A stretch of 20,847 nucleotides of DNA from an uncultured Porphyromonadaceae bacterium (GTDB lineage: Bacteria > Bacteroidota > Bacteroidia > Bacteroidales > Muribaculaceae): positions 1 to 20,847 of the forward strand of contig UQGP01000039.1 of NCBI GenBank assembly GCA_900540625.1. The letters are read 5' to 3'. Of this stretch, positions 1 to 6,532 are shown piece after piece (position 1 is the first letter of the stretch; the number at the start of each line of letters is the position of its first letter). The notes under the pieces are model-generated. The model ran no database searches. It worked only from the letters and a program-made list of their open reading frames with translations, and had not been told where the DNA came from. The translations under genes were made by a program, and so were the position numbers.

Positions 1-48
1 ACTTCTATGACTCTGACAAATAATTAGTTGACTATTTTCTGAATTTCC

Positions 49-321
49 CTACTTATACTCGTCCGTCGAGGCAACCTCGAGGAACATTTGCTCGTATTTC
101 TCGGGGCCGGCCTGCAACATCTCGCCCACCTTGTAGTCTACGAAGGCTGTCAAACCACGGGCATTGGAGATGATGTCTGCATAGTCGTCGGAAGTTTTGT
201 CCTTGTGCTTCTTGATCTTTGTATACAATGTCTTGCATTGATTGGGGCTATAAACCATTTGAGCGGATGTTACGCCGCACCCAATCATTATAGCACTAAG
301 TATCAGGAGTATTCGTTTCAT
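49..321 (-). CDS. small secreted protein, third member of a tandem paralog family
   Basis: This is a 90-residue protein of unknown function. It begins with a signal peptide (MKRILLILSAIMIGCGVTSA, residues 1-20) that looks cleavable by signal peptidase I after Ala20. It is clearly homologous to the two lipoproteins upstream (980-1420 and 1470-1916): they share a Cys near residue 29, then the block DDYADIISNARGLTAFV (residues 45-61). The lipobox Cys at position 20 of the paralogs is Ala here, so it is probably soluble in the periplasm rather than lipid-anchored. It is also shorter, lacking the C-terminal 50-60 residues of the paralogs. The ATG at 321 is preferred over a TTG 12 bases upstream because the signal peptide starts there. 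It is last in a four-gene minus-strand operon, 39 bases after the preceding gene. Existence and family membership are well supported; function is unknown. Confidence 0.8.
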   Translation of the reverse strand: MKRILLILSAIMIGCGVTSAQMVYSPNQCKTLYTKIKKHKDKTSDDYADIISNARGLTAFVDYKVGEMLQAGPEKYEQMFLEVASTDEYK

Positions 322-360
322 ACTGACTATCAACTATCGCGATATCTTACGTCATCGGCA

Positions 361-891
361 TTAATGGCCGTCATCCACTCCGGGATCGAAGTTGGACTGC
401 TCGGCCAAAGCATCATTAAGCGCAGACTGCAGTTCTGTGGACAATTCGTCCTGTCGTTTTGCGCGCTGACGCAGGTCTTCAGGAATATTTTCAAGGGTTT
501 GGGCCAAATAGAGGTACCCTGCAAGCTGGGTGGCATACATCATCGGCTTGGACGAACGTACAGCGTGAAACGCATCCATTGCAGCTTTTCCGTCTTTATC
601 AGCCATTTGCTCGACGTTATACAGCGACTTGATCATCGGCGAAATCAATGCTTCGCACTGTGTCACAAGACTTTCGACATCCTTTTTCTGAATGTCATAG
701 TTCAAATCGAGCAGACGTTGACATTCCACACTATCATAGGACTCGGCAGGCGCTACCATAAGCTGAACCGTAGCCGTACTGTCCACGGCCGTAGTCTTGT
801 CTCCATTGCCCGAGCCGCATGCAGCAAGAATCATCATCAGTATGCCCACAATTACCGCCAACCAGTGGCGTAGTCCGGCAAAAATCATCAT
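361..891 (-). CDS. putative lipoprotein, distant relative of the neighbouring family
   Basis: This 176-residue protein has a hydrophobic N-terminus ending in a lipobox (ILAAC, Cys25), so it is probably an outer- or inner-membrane lipoprotein. The mature part is mostly helical in character and rich in Asp, Glu, Gln and Ala. I recognise no named domain. Residues 55-86 (ECQRL, then a Gln/Lys-Asp-Val segment, then VTQCEALIS) can be laid over the Cys-x2-Leu and DDYAEMISQARGLN region of the adjacent paralogs, suggesting a diverged fourth member; this alignment is by eye. The start is the first of two consecutive ATG codons at 886-891. It sits 88 bases downstream of the paralog at 980-1420, with a stem-loop (921-958) in the gap, and 39 bases upstream of the 90-residue protein. 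Confidence 0.8.
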   Translation of the reverse strand: MMIFAGLRHWLAVIVGILMMILAACGSGNGDKTTAVDSTATVQLMVAPAESYDSVECQRLLDLNYDIQKKDVESLVTQCEALISPMIKSLYNVEQMADKDGKAAMDAFHAVRSSKPMMYATQLAGYLYLAQTLENIPEDLRQRAKRQDELSTELQSALNDALAEQSNFDPGVDDGH

Positions 892-920
892 ATTATTCTA
901 TCTTATTAAGTTTGATATAT

Positions 921-958
921 AAGCCACGCATATTCCGTTACAGGCATACGCGTGGCTT
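921..958 (-). other. intra-operon stem-loop
   Basis: The arms 921-936 and 943-958 pair at 14 of 16 positions, the outer nine perfectly (AAGCCACGC with GCGTGGCTT), around a 6-base loop. No T-tract follows on the minus strand, so this looks more like an RNA-processing or stability hairpin, or a weak attenuator, than a full terminator. Confidence 0.6.
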
Positions 959-979
959 GATATGTGTTTGCTTACGGAT

Positions 980-1420
980 TTATTGGCCTAAAGCGGCAGC
1001 GCCTCCGGCCTTGAAAGCGGCTTCAAAGGCATTTTTCAATCTATCGTTGAGAACTTCGTTGGCATTCTTCAACTCTTTGTAGGCATCGACATTGGCGCCT
1101 TCGAGTTCGTCCATCATCTCAGCACTTTCAAGTCTGTTGACGAATTTCTGATAATAGTTGCCTTGCTCGGCGCTTTCCTCGCTCAGCGTCTGGAAATCAT
1201 CACCATCCTTGACGTCGGCCATTTTGTCTGCTATTCCACAGAGGTAAGCATTGAGTGCCTGAGCTTGCGATATCATCTCGGCATAATCGTCCTGTGTGAG
1301 ATCGTCTCCGCTTTGGATTTTTTCTTGCAGTTGCTCGCATTTCTTAAGATCATAGCCACCGCACGAGGTCAGTCCGAACGCAAGGACAACCACGCTGAAA
1401 ATTAAAAAAATCTTCTTCAT
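980..1420 (-). CDS. small lipoprotein, second member of the tandem paralog family
   Basis: This is a 146-residue lipoprotein of unknown function. The N-terminal signal (MKKIFLIFSVVVLAFGLTSC) ends in a lipobox with Cys20 as lipidation site. It is strikingly similar to the gene immediately upstream (1470-1916): the signal peptides are almost identical, followed by GGYDL, a conserved Cys at 28, and the block LTQDDYAEMISQAQALNAYL (41-60). The C-terminal part is less conserved and is Ala/Asn-rich, predicted helical, and ends AGGAAALGQ. The ATG at 1420 is clear from the signal peptide. It is the second gene of the operon, 49 bases after the first. The tandem arrangement indicates gene duplication within the locus. 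Confidence 0.87.
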   Translation of the reverse strand: MKKIFLIFSVVVLAFGLTSCGGYDLKKCEQLQEKIQSGDDLTQDDYAEMISQAQALNAYLCGIADKMADVKDGDDFQTLSEESAEQGNYYQKFVNRLESAEMMDELEGANVDAYKELKNANEVLNDRLKNAFEAAFKAGGAAALGQ

Positions 1421-1469
1421 TTGGGTCGGGTTTATTATACGTTATCTAATATTGTTATAAGCCGTTGAA

Positions 1470-1916
1470 TTATTCGGACATGGCTCCGAGAGCTTTCTCA
1501 GTCAGTTTTTTGCCGACTTCTACACCGTGTTCTTTGTACTTATCCAACTCGGATTCGTATTCGTTGAAGGCCTTCATATTGTCCTCGTTGAGCTCGTCCA
1601 TAGCGGCGGCGGCCTTCAATGTATTATCGAAAGTCATAGCATATTTGCCTTCATCCATCTTTGCGGATTCCTGGATGAATTCGGTGATTTCGTCAAGATC
1701 CATATTCTCCATTTTGGATACACGGGTATCCAAGAATGCATTAAGTCCGCGAGCCTGCGATATCATCTCGGCATAGTCGTCTTGTGTCAGCTCGTCGCCG
1801 TTATCTACCTTTTCCTGCAAAGCCTTGCATTTGTCAAGGTCATAGCCACCGGCACCGCACGAAGTCAGTCCGAATGTCAGGACAACCACGCTGAGAATTA
1901 AAAAGAGTTGTTTCAT
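1470..1916 (-). CDS. small lipoprotein, first member of the tandem paralog family
   Basis: This is a 148-residue lipoprotein of unknown function and the promoter-proximal gene of the operon. The signal MKQLFLILSVVVLTFGLTSC ends with the lipidated Cys20, followed by a Gly-rich linker (GAGGYDL), Cys30, and the family block LTQDDYAEMISQARGLNAFL (43-62). The rest is Met/Glu/Lys-rich and predicted alpha-helical, ending in KKLTEKALGAMSE. The frame is open for 14 more codons upstream, but the ATG at 1916 is chosen because the signal peptide begins there. Lack of a Shine-Dalgarno sequence is normal for Bacteroidales. A good promoter lies about 90 bases upstream (2004-2034). I see no enzyme motif; a structural or envelope-associated role is a guess. 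Confidence 0.87.
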   Translation of the reverse strand: MKQLFLILSVVVLTFGLTSCGAGGYDLDKCKALQEKVDNGDELTQDDYAEMISQARGLNAFLDTRVSKMENMDLDEITEFIQESAKMDEGKYAMTFDNTLKAAAAMDELNEDNMKAFNEYESELDKYKEHGVEVGKKLTEKALGAMSE

Positions 1917-2003
1917 CTTGTTTTGGGTTTTATGGTTCAACATTATGTTTTGTCGCATACGGCAAGACTCATAACGTCAAGCGGATTAGCGTACACGATG
2001 AGA

Positions 2004-2034
2004 CAAAGGTACAAATAATTTCCCTTACAGCAAA
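2004..2034 (-). promoter_or_regulatory. Bacteroidetes-type promoter of the lipoprotein operon
   Basis: Read on the minus strand, TTTG (2034-2031) is followed after exactly 19 bases by TACCTTTG (2011-2004). This is a full match to the -33/-7 consensus (TTTG and TAnnTTTG) of the primary sigma factor in Bacteroidetes. The predicted transcript would start near 1998, giving an 80-base leader before the ATG at 1916. Confidence 0.8.
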
Positions 2035-2092
2035 AACGCATAATCAAAGTGACGTGCTAAAACCGGAAAAATACGTTAAAGCGGCCTTACGG

Positions 2093-2124
2093 CTTGGCCG
2101 AATGACATATAATGCGTAACTTTG
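2093..2124 (+). promoter_or_regulatory. promoter of the ECF sigma operon
   Basis: A perfect -7 element, TAACTTTG (2117-2124), has a near-consensus -33 (CTTG, 2093-2096) 20 bases upstream. The predicted start near 2130 lies downstream of an in-frame ATG at 2112, which argues for the ATG at 2163 as the sigma-factor start. Confidence 0.6.
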
Positions 2125-2162
2125 GCAAAACAAAAAAAAGTGACCCCGCACGCCACAGGACA

Positions 2163-2738
2163 ATGTCAATATTCCAAGACAAGGCCAAAGACAACACAGA
2201 CGACGCACAACTGATTATGGAACTGCGCTCGCCTCAGACGTGCCGTGCGGCATTCGGACGCGTCATAGCCATGTACACCGAGCCGTTGTACCGACAAATC
2301 AGACGTATGGTGCAAAGCCACGACGATGCCAATGACCTGTTGCAGAACACTTTCATCAAGGCGTGGTCTTCGCTCGAGAATTTTCGCGGCGACGCCCGGC
2401 TGTCCACCTGGCTCTACAAGATAGCCATCAACGAGAGCCTTACGTTCCTCGAACGCGAACGTCGCCGCCTCAACATCTCGCTGGACGATCAGCAGGCAAT
2501 GCTGGTCAACACCATAGAAGGCGACCCGTACTTTGACGGCGACCGCGCACAACGACTGCTGCGCGAAGCCGTTGCAACGCTCCCCGAGAAACAGCGTCTT
2601 GTATTCAATATGAAGTACTTCGACGAAATGAAATACGAGGATATGTCCGCTATCCTCGGCACAAGCGTAGGCGCACTCAAGACTTCCTACCATTTCGCCG
2701 TAAAAAAAATCGAGAATTTTATCGAAAAAGATCAATAA
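2163..2738 (+). CDS. RNA polymerase ECF-type sigma factor (sigma-70 family)
   Basis: This 191-residue protein is a group-IV (ECF, RpoE-like) sigma factor that directs RNA polymerase to a specific promoter set. Region 2 spans about residues 27-100, including DDANDLLQNTFIKAWSSL and ARLSTWLYKIAINES; region 4 spans about 131-188 with the LPEKQRLVFNMKYFDEMKYE helix and a helix-turn-helix (MSAILGTSVGALKTSYHFAV). No extra C-terminal SnoaL or membrane domain is present. The frame is open to an ATG at 2112, but that start would overlap the -7 box at 2117-2124, so the ATG at 2163 is used. It is followed by a probable anti-sigma factor and a Spy-like periplasmic protein, the usual layout of an envelope-stress module. 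The specific signal cannot be read from the sequence. Confidence 0.93.
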   Translation: MSIFQDKAKDNTDDAQLIMELRSPQTCRAAFGRVIAMYTEPLYRQIRRMVQSHDDANDLLQNTFIKAWSSLENFRGDARLSTWLYKIAINESLTFLERERRRLNISLDDQQAMLVNTIEGDPYFDGDRAQRLLREAVATLPEKQRLVFNMKYFDEMKYEDMSAILGTSVGALKTSYHFAVKKIENFIEKDQ

Positions 2739-2889
2739 CGTCATTAAACCATCGCCGCTCTCGATAGTCTATAACAACAAAAGGCCTCCATACCGGAAGC
2801 CATAAGATTAGATGACTCGAACGGCGATAATAAGCCGAGACGAAAAACCTAACCGCTTCAAAAACAACCAATTTTTCTCATATTATTAT

Positions 2890-3342
2890 ATGAAACAACC
2901 CGAAGATAAAGACTTGCAAGAAAAATGCTCGCGCCGCGACGGTCTCACCGTCCCCGAGGGTTACTTCGCGGACTTTGCTTCCAAAATGGCGGCAAAACTG
3001 CCCGAACGTCCGGAGCTGGAAGACCCCGCCACCATAGCGCGCGCGGCTCAGCCGCGCACACTATGGCATCGCATACGTCCATACGCCTACATGGCAGCAA
3101 TGTTTGCAGGCGTATGGTGTATGCTCAAGATGTTCACTCTGATGTCGCATACCGACGAAATGACCATAGACAACAACCCCACACTGGCCTCGGCCGTGGA
3201 CAACCCCCAGTTTATCGACGAATACTTTATAGATGACGTCAATCAATGGGAACTCTATGACTCACTGATGGCAGACAGCATCGACGTACAGATGCTCGAA
3301 GCCGACAGCACGGCATTTGCCGCAACCATGACCAGACAATAA
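2890..3342 (+). CDS. putative anti-sigma factor, single-pass membrane protein
   Basis: This is a 150-residue protein directly downstream of the ECF sigma gene. The N-terminal cytoplasmic part contains GLTVPEGYFADFASKMAAKLPE (18-39, interrupted only by minor variation in relatives), a pattern I know from Bacteroidales proteins encoded beside ECF sigma factors. One transmembrane helix lies at about 65-84 (AYMAAMFAGVWCMLKMF), leaving an acidic C-terminal region of about 65 residues in the periplasm. This topology fits a membrane anti-sigma factor that releases its sigma on an envelope signal. No zinc-binding (ZAS) His/Cys motif is apparent. The frame is open to an ATG at 2812, but the family-like sequence starts at MKQPEDKDL, so the ATG at 2890 is preferred. 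The function is inferred from context and topology. Confidence 0.72.
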   Translation: MKQPEDKDLQEKCSRRDGLTVPEGYFADFASKMAAKLPERPELEDPATIARAAQPRTLWHRIRPYAYMAAMFAGVWCMLKMFTLMSHTDEMTIDNNPTLASAVDNPQFIDEYFIDDVNQWELYDSLMADSIDVQMLEADSTAFAATMTRQ

Positions 3343-3343
3343 A

Positions 3344-3811
3344 ATGAAAAGGAATCATATCCTCATATCCGCACTCATCCTTGCGGCAGCCATGCCCTTG
3401 ATGACTCCGGCTCAACACATGTCCGATGAAAATCGCATCGCCTGGACAGGTGAAATGCGTAAATATAAGCACCAATGGCTCACCAAGGAGCTTGAAATGT
3501 CCACCGAACAGTCGCACAAATTTTTTGACCTGTACGATGAGATGGAGGACGAGCTCGAACGCATTTACCGCGAAACACGCAACCTCGAAAGCCGAACACT
3601 GCGCAACGACAAATCCTCCGATACCGAATGTGAAGCCGCTGCACGCGCCGTATTCGAACAAAAAAAGAACGAGGCTGAGATCGAGCTCCAATACTTCGAC
3701 AAATTCAAGGAAATACTTACACCTCAACAGTTGCTGCGCCTCCGTAGCGCCGAACGCACATTTGTGCAACACGTAGTCAACGCGCACAATCGCCGCCGCG
3801 CCTCCAAGTAA
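3344..3811 (+). CDS. Spy/CpxP-like periplasmic protein
   Basis: This is a 155-residue exported protein with a signal peptide (residues 1-24, ending TPAQ). The mature protein is almost entirely charged alpha-helix. It carries two LTxxQ-like segments, LEMSTEQSHKFFDLYDEM (50-67) and ILTPQQLLRLRSAE (124-137), the hallmark of the Spy/CpxP/ZraP superfamily of periplasmic chaperones and stress sensors. Its ATG lies one base after the stop of the probable anti-sigma gene, so the two are surely co-transcribed and probably translationally coupled. By analogy with CpxP it may sense or buffer misfolded or metal-damaged envelope proteins and feed back on the sigma/anti-sigma pair; that is inference. A strong hairpin (3854-3882) follows. 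Confidence 0.75.
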   Translation: MKRNHILISALILAAAMPLMTPAQHMSDENRIAWTGEMRKYKHQWLTKELEMSTEQSHKFFDLYDEMEDELERIYRETRNLESRTLRNDKSSDTECEAAARAVFEQKKNEAEIELQYFDKFKEILTPQQLLRLRSAERTFVQHVVNAHNRRRASK

Positions 3812-3853
3812 GCTATACACCATACGCGCCTCCACAGCGACAAAAGAGACATA

Positions 3854-3890
3854 CGGCGACATCCCCACGCAGGATGTCGCCGCTTCTATT
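3854..3890 (+). terminator. terminator of the ECF sigma operon
   Basis: Perfect 11-base arms CGGCGACATCC (3854-3864) and GGATGTCGCCG (3872-3882) enclose a 7-base loop, and a modest T-rich stretch (CTTCTATT) follows. It lies 42 bases past the stop of the Spy-like gene. Confidence 0.75.
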
Positions 3891-3900
3891 GTGTGACAGC

Positions 3901-3998
3901 ATTATGAGAATTATGAGAATAATGAGAGCTATAGCATTGCTCCCATTATTTCCATTGTTCCCATTGTTCTCATTGCTCCCATTATTTCCATTATTCAA
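3901..3998. repeat. 9-base repeat array arranged around a central palindrome
   Basis: Seven tandem nonamers of the type ATTnnTCCC/ATTATTTCC run from 3936 to 3998. To their left, across the 8-base palindrome GCTATAGC (3928-3935), three nonamers (3901-3927, ATTATGAGA type) are the same unit in the opposite orientation. The palindrome is thus flanked by inverted-orientation repeat tracts. Part of it folds as a stem (AATAATGAGAGC with GCTCCCATTATT, 11 of 12). Read on the minus strand it would give Asn-Asn-Gly triplets, but an ORF there would run through two terminators, so I treat it as noncoding. Confidence 0.8.
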
Positions 3999-4000
3999 AC

Positions 4001-4032
4001 AAAAAAGGTGGGCGCGCCGAGGCGCGTCCACC
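4001..4032 (-). terminator. rho-independent terminator of the large secreted-protein gene
   Basis: The arms 4007-4018 and 4021-4032 pair at 11 of 12 positions plus one G-T pair, around a 2-base apex (GA). On the minus strand the stem is followed by TTTTTTG (4006-4000), a classical intrinsic terminator 34 bases past the stop at 4066. Confidence 0.85.
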
Positions 4033-4065
4033 CTATATTGAAATAATCGTCTTAATTGCTAAGGC

Positions 4066-6201
4066 TTAGCGGACCAATACCTTGGTAGCTTTCTTACCTT
4101 GAACGCGGATGTAGAGACCGTTAGTGGGGTTCTCTACGCGTACGCCCTGCAGGTTGTAATATACCACGGGGGCATTGTCGTCATCGGCCATGATGTCATT
4201 GACACCGGCCTTGTCGGCTGTAACCTTGACATTCTTGATTTCCCAAGTGCCGGCGATTTCGGCGGTAGAGGTGTAGTGGAAACCTATCTGAATCTTCTTG
4301 CCTACGTATGCGCCGAGGTCAATGGTCTGGCCGTAATAAGCCCAATCGAATTTCTCGGGAACGGTGATGTCGGCGAGCTTGGTCCATGCGGTGGCACCTT
4401 CTTCGCGAACAGAAATTTCGACGTATTTCACAACGTCAGCAACATCAATCATGACATTGTTAAGTTTGAACATGTTTACAGCTTGCTCGAAAGCGATCTC
4501 GGCGGGAGCTACACGGCCGGTGAGGTCGAGGACGGGTGACACGGCGTATGCATCGGAAGCATTGGCAGCGCCATCTTTGAATGCGCTGGCTTTCAGACCG
4601 TACTTAGCGTCAATGCTCCAAGGCTTAAAGTCTGAAACAACTTCGAAAGTGAAGCCGCAGTCTTCGGCCTGGCAGGTGCTTTCGTATACAACATTGCTTG
4701 CGTCAACCACGGTGAGGGTATAGGACGCCGTGCCTGCGTAGTATTTGTCGTTTTCAGCAGCACTGGCGGTGATTGTGGTAGTGCCGACAGCCTTAACAGT
4801 TACGGCTCCGGTATTAGCATCTACTGTGGCTACATTGGTGTCAGACGATGTGTATGTAACAGCAGCGTTGGTGGACATGGTAAGGGGGTTGGCGGGAGCA
4901 GCTTCACCGAGGTTGGCCTTTATGGCATCTTCAGCGAATTTAAGGTTGGCATCAAGTTTGCCGCCCTCTTTGGTTGCTGTAACCTTTACATTCTTGATTT
5001 CCCAAGTGCCGGCGATTTCGGCGGTGGAGGTGTAGTGGAAACCTATCTGGATTTTCTTGCCTACGTATGCGCCGAGGTCAATGGTCTGGCCGTAATAAGT
5101 CCAAGCGAATTTCTCGGGAACGGTAATGTCAGCAAGTTTGGTCCATGCGGTGGTACCTTCTTCGCGGACAGAAATTTCGACGTATTTCACAACGTCGGCA
5201 ACATCAATCATGACATTGTTAAGTTTGAACATGTTTACAGCTTGCTCGAAAGCGATCTCGGCGGGAGCTACACGGCCGGTGAGGTCGAGGACGGGTGACA
5301 CGGCGTATGCATCGGAAGCATTGGCAGCGCCATCTTTGAATGCGCTGGCTTTCAGACCGTACGTAGCGTCAATGCTCCAAGGATTGAATTCACCTGCTTC
5401 GAAAGTGAAGTTGCAGTCCTTGGTTTGGCATGAATGCTCGTAGATGGTGTTACCGGCAGCAGCGGGATCGACAACGGTCAGAGTGTAGGAAGCTTTACCG
5501 GCTTCGAAGTCCTCAGTGGCCTCGGTCTCGGCTGTGATGGTGGTGGTACCGGCAGCTACGAGGGTCACAACACCGGTAGCAGCGTTGACGGTAGCAACGT
5601 TGGCATCGGAAGATGTGTATACGGCAGCGGCATCGGTGTCCTTGCTGAGGGTGTTTGCGGGAACGGCTTCGCCGAGTTTGGCGGTGATAGCGCTTTCAGC
5701 GAACTTCAGACCGGCGGGATCCTTGCCTACAACCACTTTGTCGGTAGTGATGGTCAGAGCCTCAAAGCAGAACTGGCCGGCTTTATCAGCACCATCCGTT
5801 CCAAAGGTTGCCTTATCGCCCACGGTGAAGGTGATGGTGTTGGCAGAGCCTGCCCATGAGCAGCTACCGGCTGCTTCTGTAACTTCACCTACTGATGGAG
5901 TAAAGTTGGACTGACGGTTAAGGCCTTTTTTTGAGATTGTGTAGTTGATGGCTGTGATATTGACACCGGCAGGAGCGGTAATCGTCATCGAACACTTTGC
6001 ATAAAGGCGCAGGTCGCCTGCAGCATTGTACACAGGGGCTGTTATACCTTTATTTTTAGCTGTTGTGAATGCAAAGCCCTGGGCTGTAAAGCTCGACACA
6101 TCGGTGGGAGCTACGTCCTTCATCTTAATTGTGTAGTCAGCGGCAAGTGCGGAAGCACCGGCGAGGACTACAGCAGCGAGGCTGAGTAAAAACTTTTTCA
6201 T
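4066..6201 (-). CDS. large secreted protein with duplicated Ig-like (BIG2) plus jelly-roll units
   Basis: This 711-residue exported protein has a signal peptide (1-20, ending SALA) and a beta-rich N-terminal domain (about 21-155). Two copies of a 253-residue unit follow: a bacterial Ig-like group 2 domain (about 164-242 and 417-496, each with YTSSD-NVATV and GTTTITA motifs and ending YTLTVVD) and then a beta-sandwich resembling choice-of-anchor/MAM-like carbohydrate-binding folds (about 253-408 and 506-661). A linker (GVNDIMADDD) leads to a C-terminal tail (about 680-711: YYNLQGVRVENPTNGLYIR) of the type on many Bacteroidales secreted proteins, possibly for type IX secretion or surface attachment. 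No catalytic motif is visible; an adhesive or glycan-binding surface role is a guess. It is monocistronic, with a terminator at 4001-4032. The halves are nearly identical at DNA level. Confidence 0.85.
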   Translation of the reverse strand: MKKFLLSLAAVVLAGASALAADYTIKMKDVAPTDVSSFTAQGFAFTTAKNKGITAPVYNAAGDLRLYAKCSMTITAPAGVNITAINYTISKKGLNRQSNFTPSVGEVTEAAGSCSWAGSANTITFTVGDKATFGTDGADKAGQFCFEALTITTDKVVVGKDPAGLKFAESAITAKLGEAVPANTLSKDTDAAAVYTSSDANVATVNAATGVVTLVAAGTTTITAETEATEDFEAGKASYTLTVVDPAAAGNTIYEHSCQTKDCNFTFEAGEFNPWSIDATYGLKASAFKDGAANASDAYAVSPVLDLTGRVAPAEIAFEQAVNMFKLNNVMIDVADVVKYVEISVREEGTTAWTKLADITVPEKFAWTYYGQTIDLGAYVGKKIQIGFHYTSTAEIAGTWEIKNVKVTATKEGGKLDANLKFAEDAIKANLGEAAPANPLTMSTNAAVTYTSSDTNVATVDANTGAVTVKAVGTTTITASAAENDKYYAGTASYTLTVVDASNVVYESTCQAEDCGFTFEVVSDFKPWSIDAKYGLKASAFKDGAANASDAYAVSPVLDLTGRVAPAEIAFEQAVNMFKLNNVMIDVADVVKYVEISVREEGATAWTKLADITVPEKFDWAYYGQTIDLGAYVGKKIQIGFHYTSTAEIAGTWEIKNVKVTADKAGVNDIMADDDNAPVVYYNLQGVRVENPTNGLYIRVQGKKATKVLVR
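4221..4622 (-). repeat. near-identical internal duplication, copy 2
   Basis: This segment matches 4980-5381 at a constant offset of 759 bases (253 codons), with only scattered substitutions and one run of roughly 175 bases without a difference. It encodes the second jelly-roll domain of the secreted protein. Confidence 0.9.
4980..5381 (-). repeat. near-identical internal duplication, copy 1
   Basis: This is the partner of 4221-4622, encoding the first jelly-roll domain. About 131 residues align with only four or so amino-acid differences, while the Ig-like domains between the copies are much more diverged. Confidence 0.9.
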
Positions 6202-6337
6202 AAAAGATTGTTTTGGTTAATAATAGATATGTTTCTTAGTTGTGTTCTTAGCGTCTTATCAACGAAACCAACTCCCTTTGCAAACACTTGTCGAATCATC
6301 AGGTCTCATGGCGTTGGTGTCTTTCGATAGTACGGCA

Positions 6338-6370
6338 CAAAGTTAAGCAATATTCTCTATTGTTGACACA
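6338..6370 (-). promoter_or_regulatory. probable promoter of the large secreted-protein gene
   Basis: On the minus strand a perfect -7 element TAACTTTG (6345-6338) has a degenerate -33 (TGTG, 6370-6367) 21 bases upstream. Transcription would start near 6331, leaving a long leader. Confidence 0.5.
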
Positions 6371-6417
6371 TAAAATTAGTTAATCTTTAAGCAAATTAAC
6401 ATTAATGATGGATGATG

Positions 6418-6480
6418 ACGGATGTCCGCAGTCCGAAAAAACACACACCGAATGTGTATTTCCGGGCTGCGGACATCCGT
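6418..6480. other. long near-perfect hairpin downstream of alaS
   Basis: Two 28-base arms (6418-6445 and 6453-6480) pair at 25 positions (one further is G-T) around the 7-base loop CACCGAA. It begins 53 bases after the alaS stop on the minus strand. No T-run follows on either strand, so it is not a textbook terminator, but it would be a very stable 3' end structure for the alaS transcript. Confidence 0.8.
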
Positions 6481-6532
6481 ATACTCGGACACGTTGAATC
6501 GCGTCCGTCGTCAGGCTTACTCCGTCAGTTTG

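Larger units (their letters stand above)
6202..6532. other. 331-base intergenic region between alaS and the secreted-protein gene
   Basis: It holds the probable promoter of the secreted-protein gene (6338-6370), an AT-rich leader of about 130 bases (6202-6331) without a recognisable riboswitch, and a long hairpin (6418-6480) close to the end of alaS. I see no convincing ORF. Confidence 0.6.

Noticed and set aside
88..873. 261-codon plus-strand ORF opposite the lipoprotein genes
   Set aside because: It is antisense to two genes with clear signal peptides, and its translation has no recognisable domain.
2112..2162. N-terminal extension of the ECF sigma factor from the ATG at 2112
   Set aside because: It would overlap the -7 element TAACTTTG, and the added residues are not typical of the family.
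3901..3998. CRISPR array
   Set aside because: Units are 9 bases and directly tandem, without spacers, so this is not a CRISPR array.
3813..4031. Minus-strand ORF with Asn-Asn-Gly repeats and a hydrophobic Ile/Leu stretch
   Set aside because: It spans the 9-base repeat array and two terminators, and its composition is explained by the repeat. No promoter or start context supports it.
6202..6331. Riboswitch in the long leader of the secreted-protein gene
   Set aside because: I could not recognise any conserved riboswitch core; the leader is AT-rich with no strong helix.
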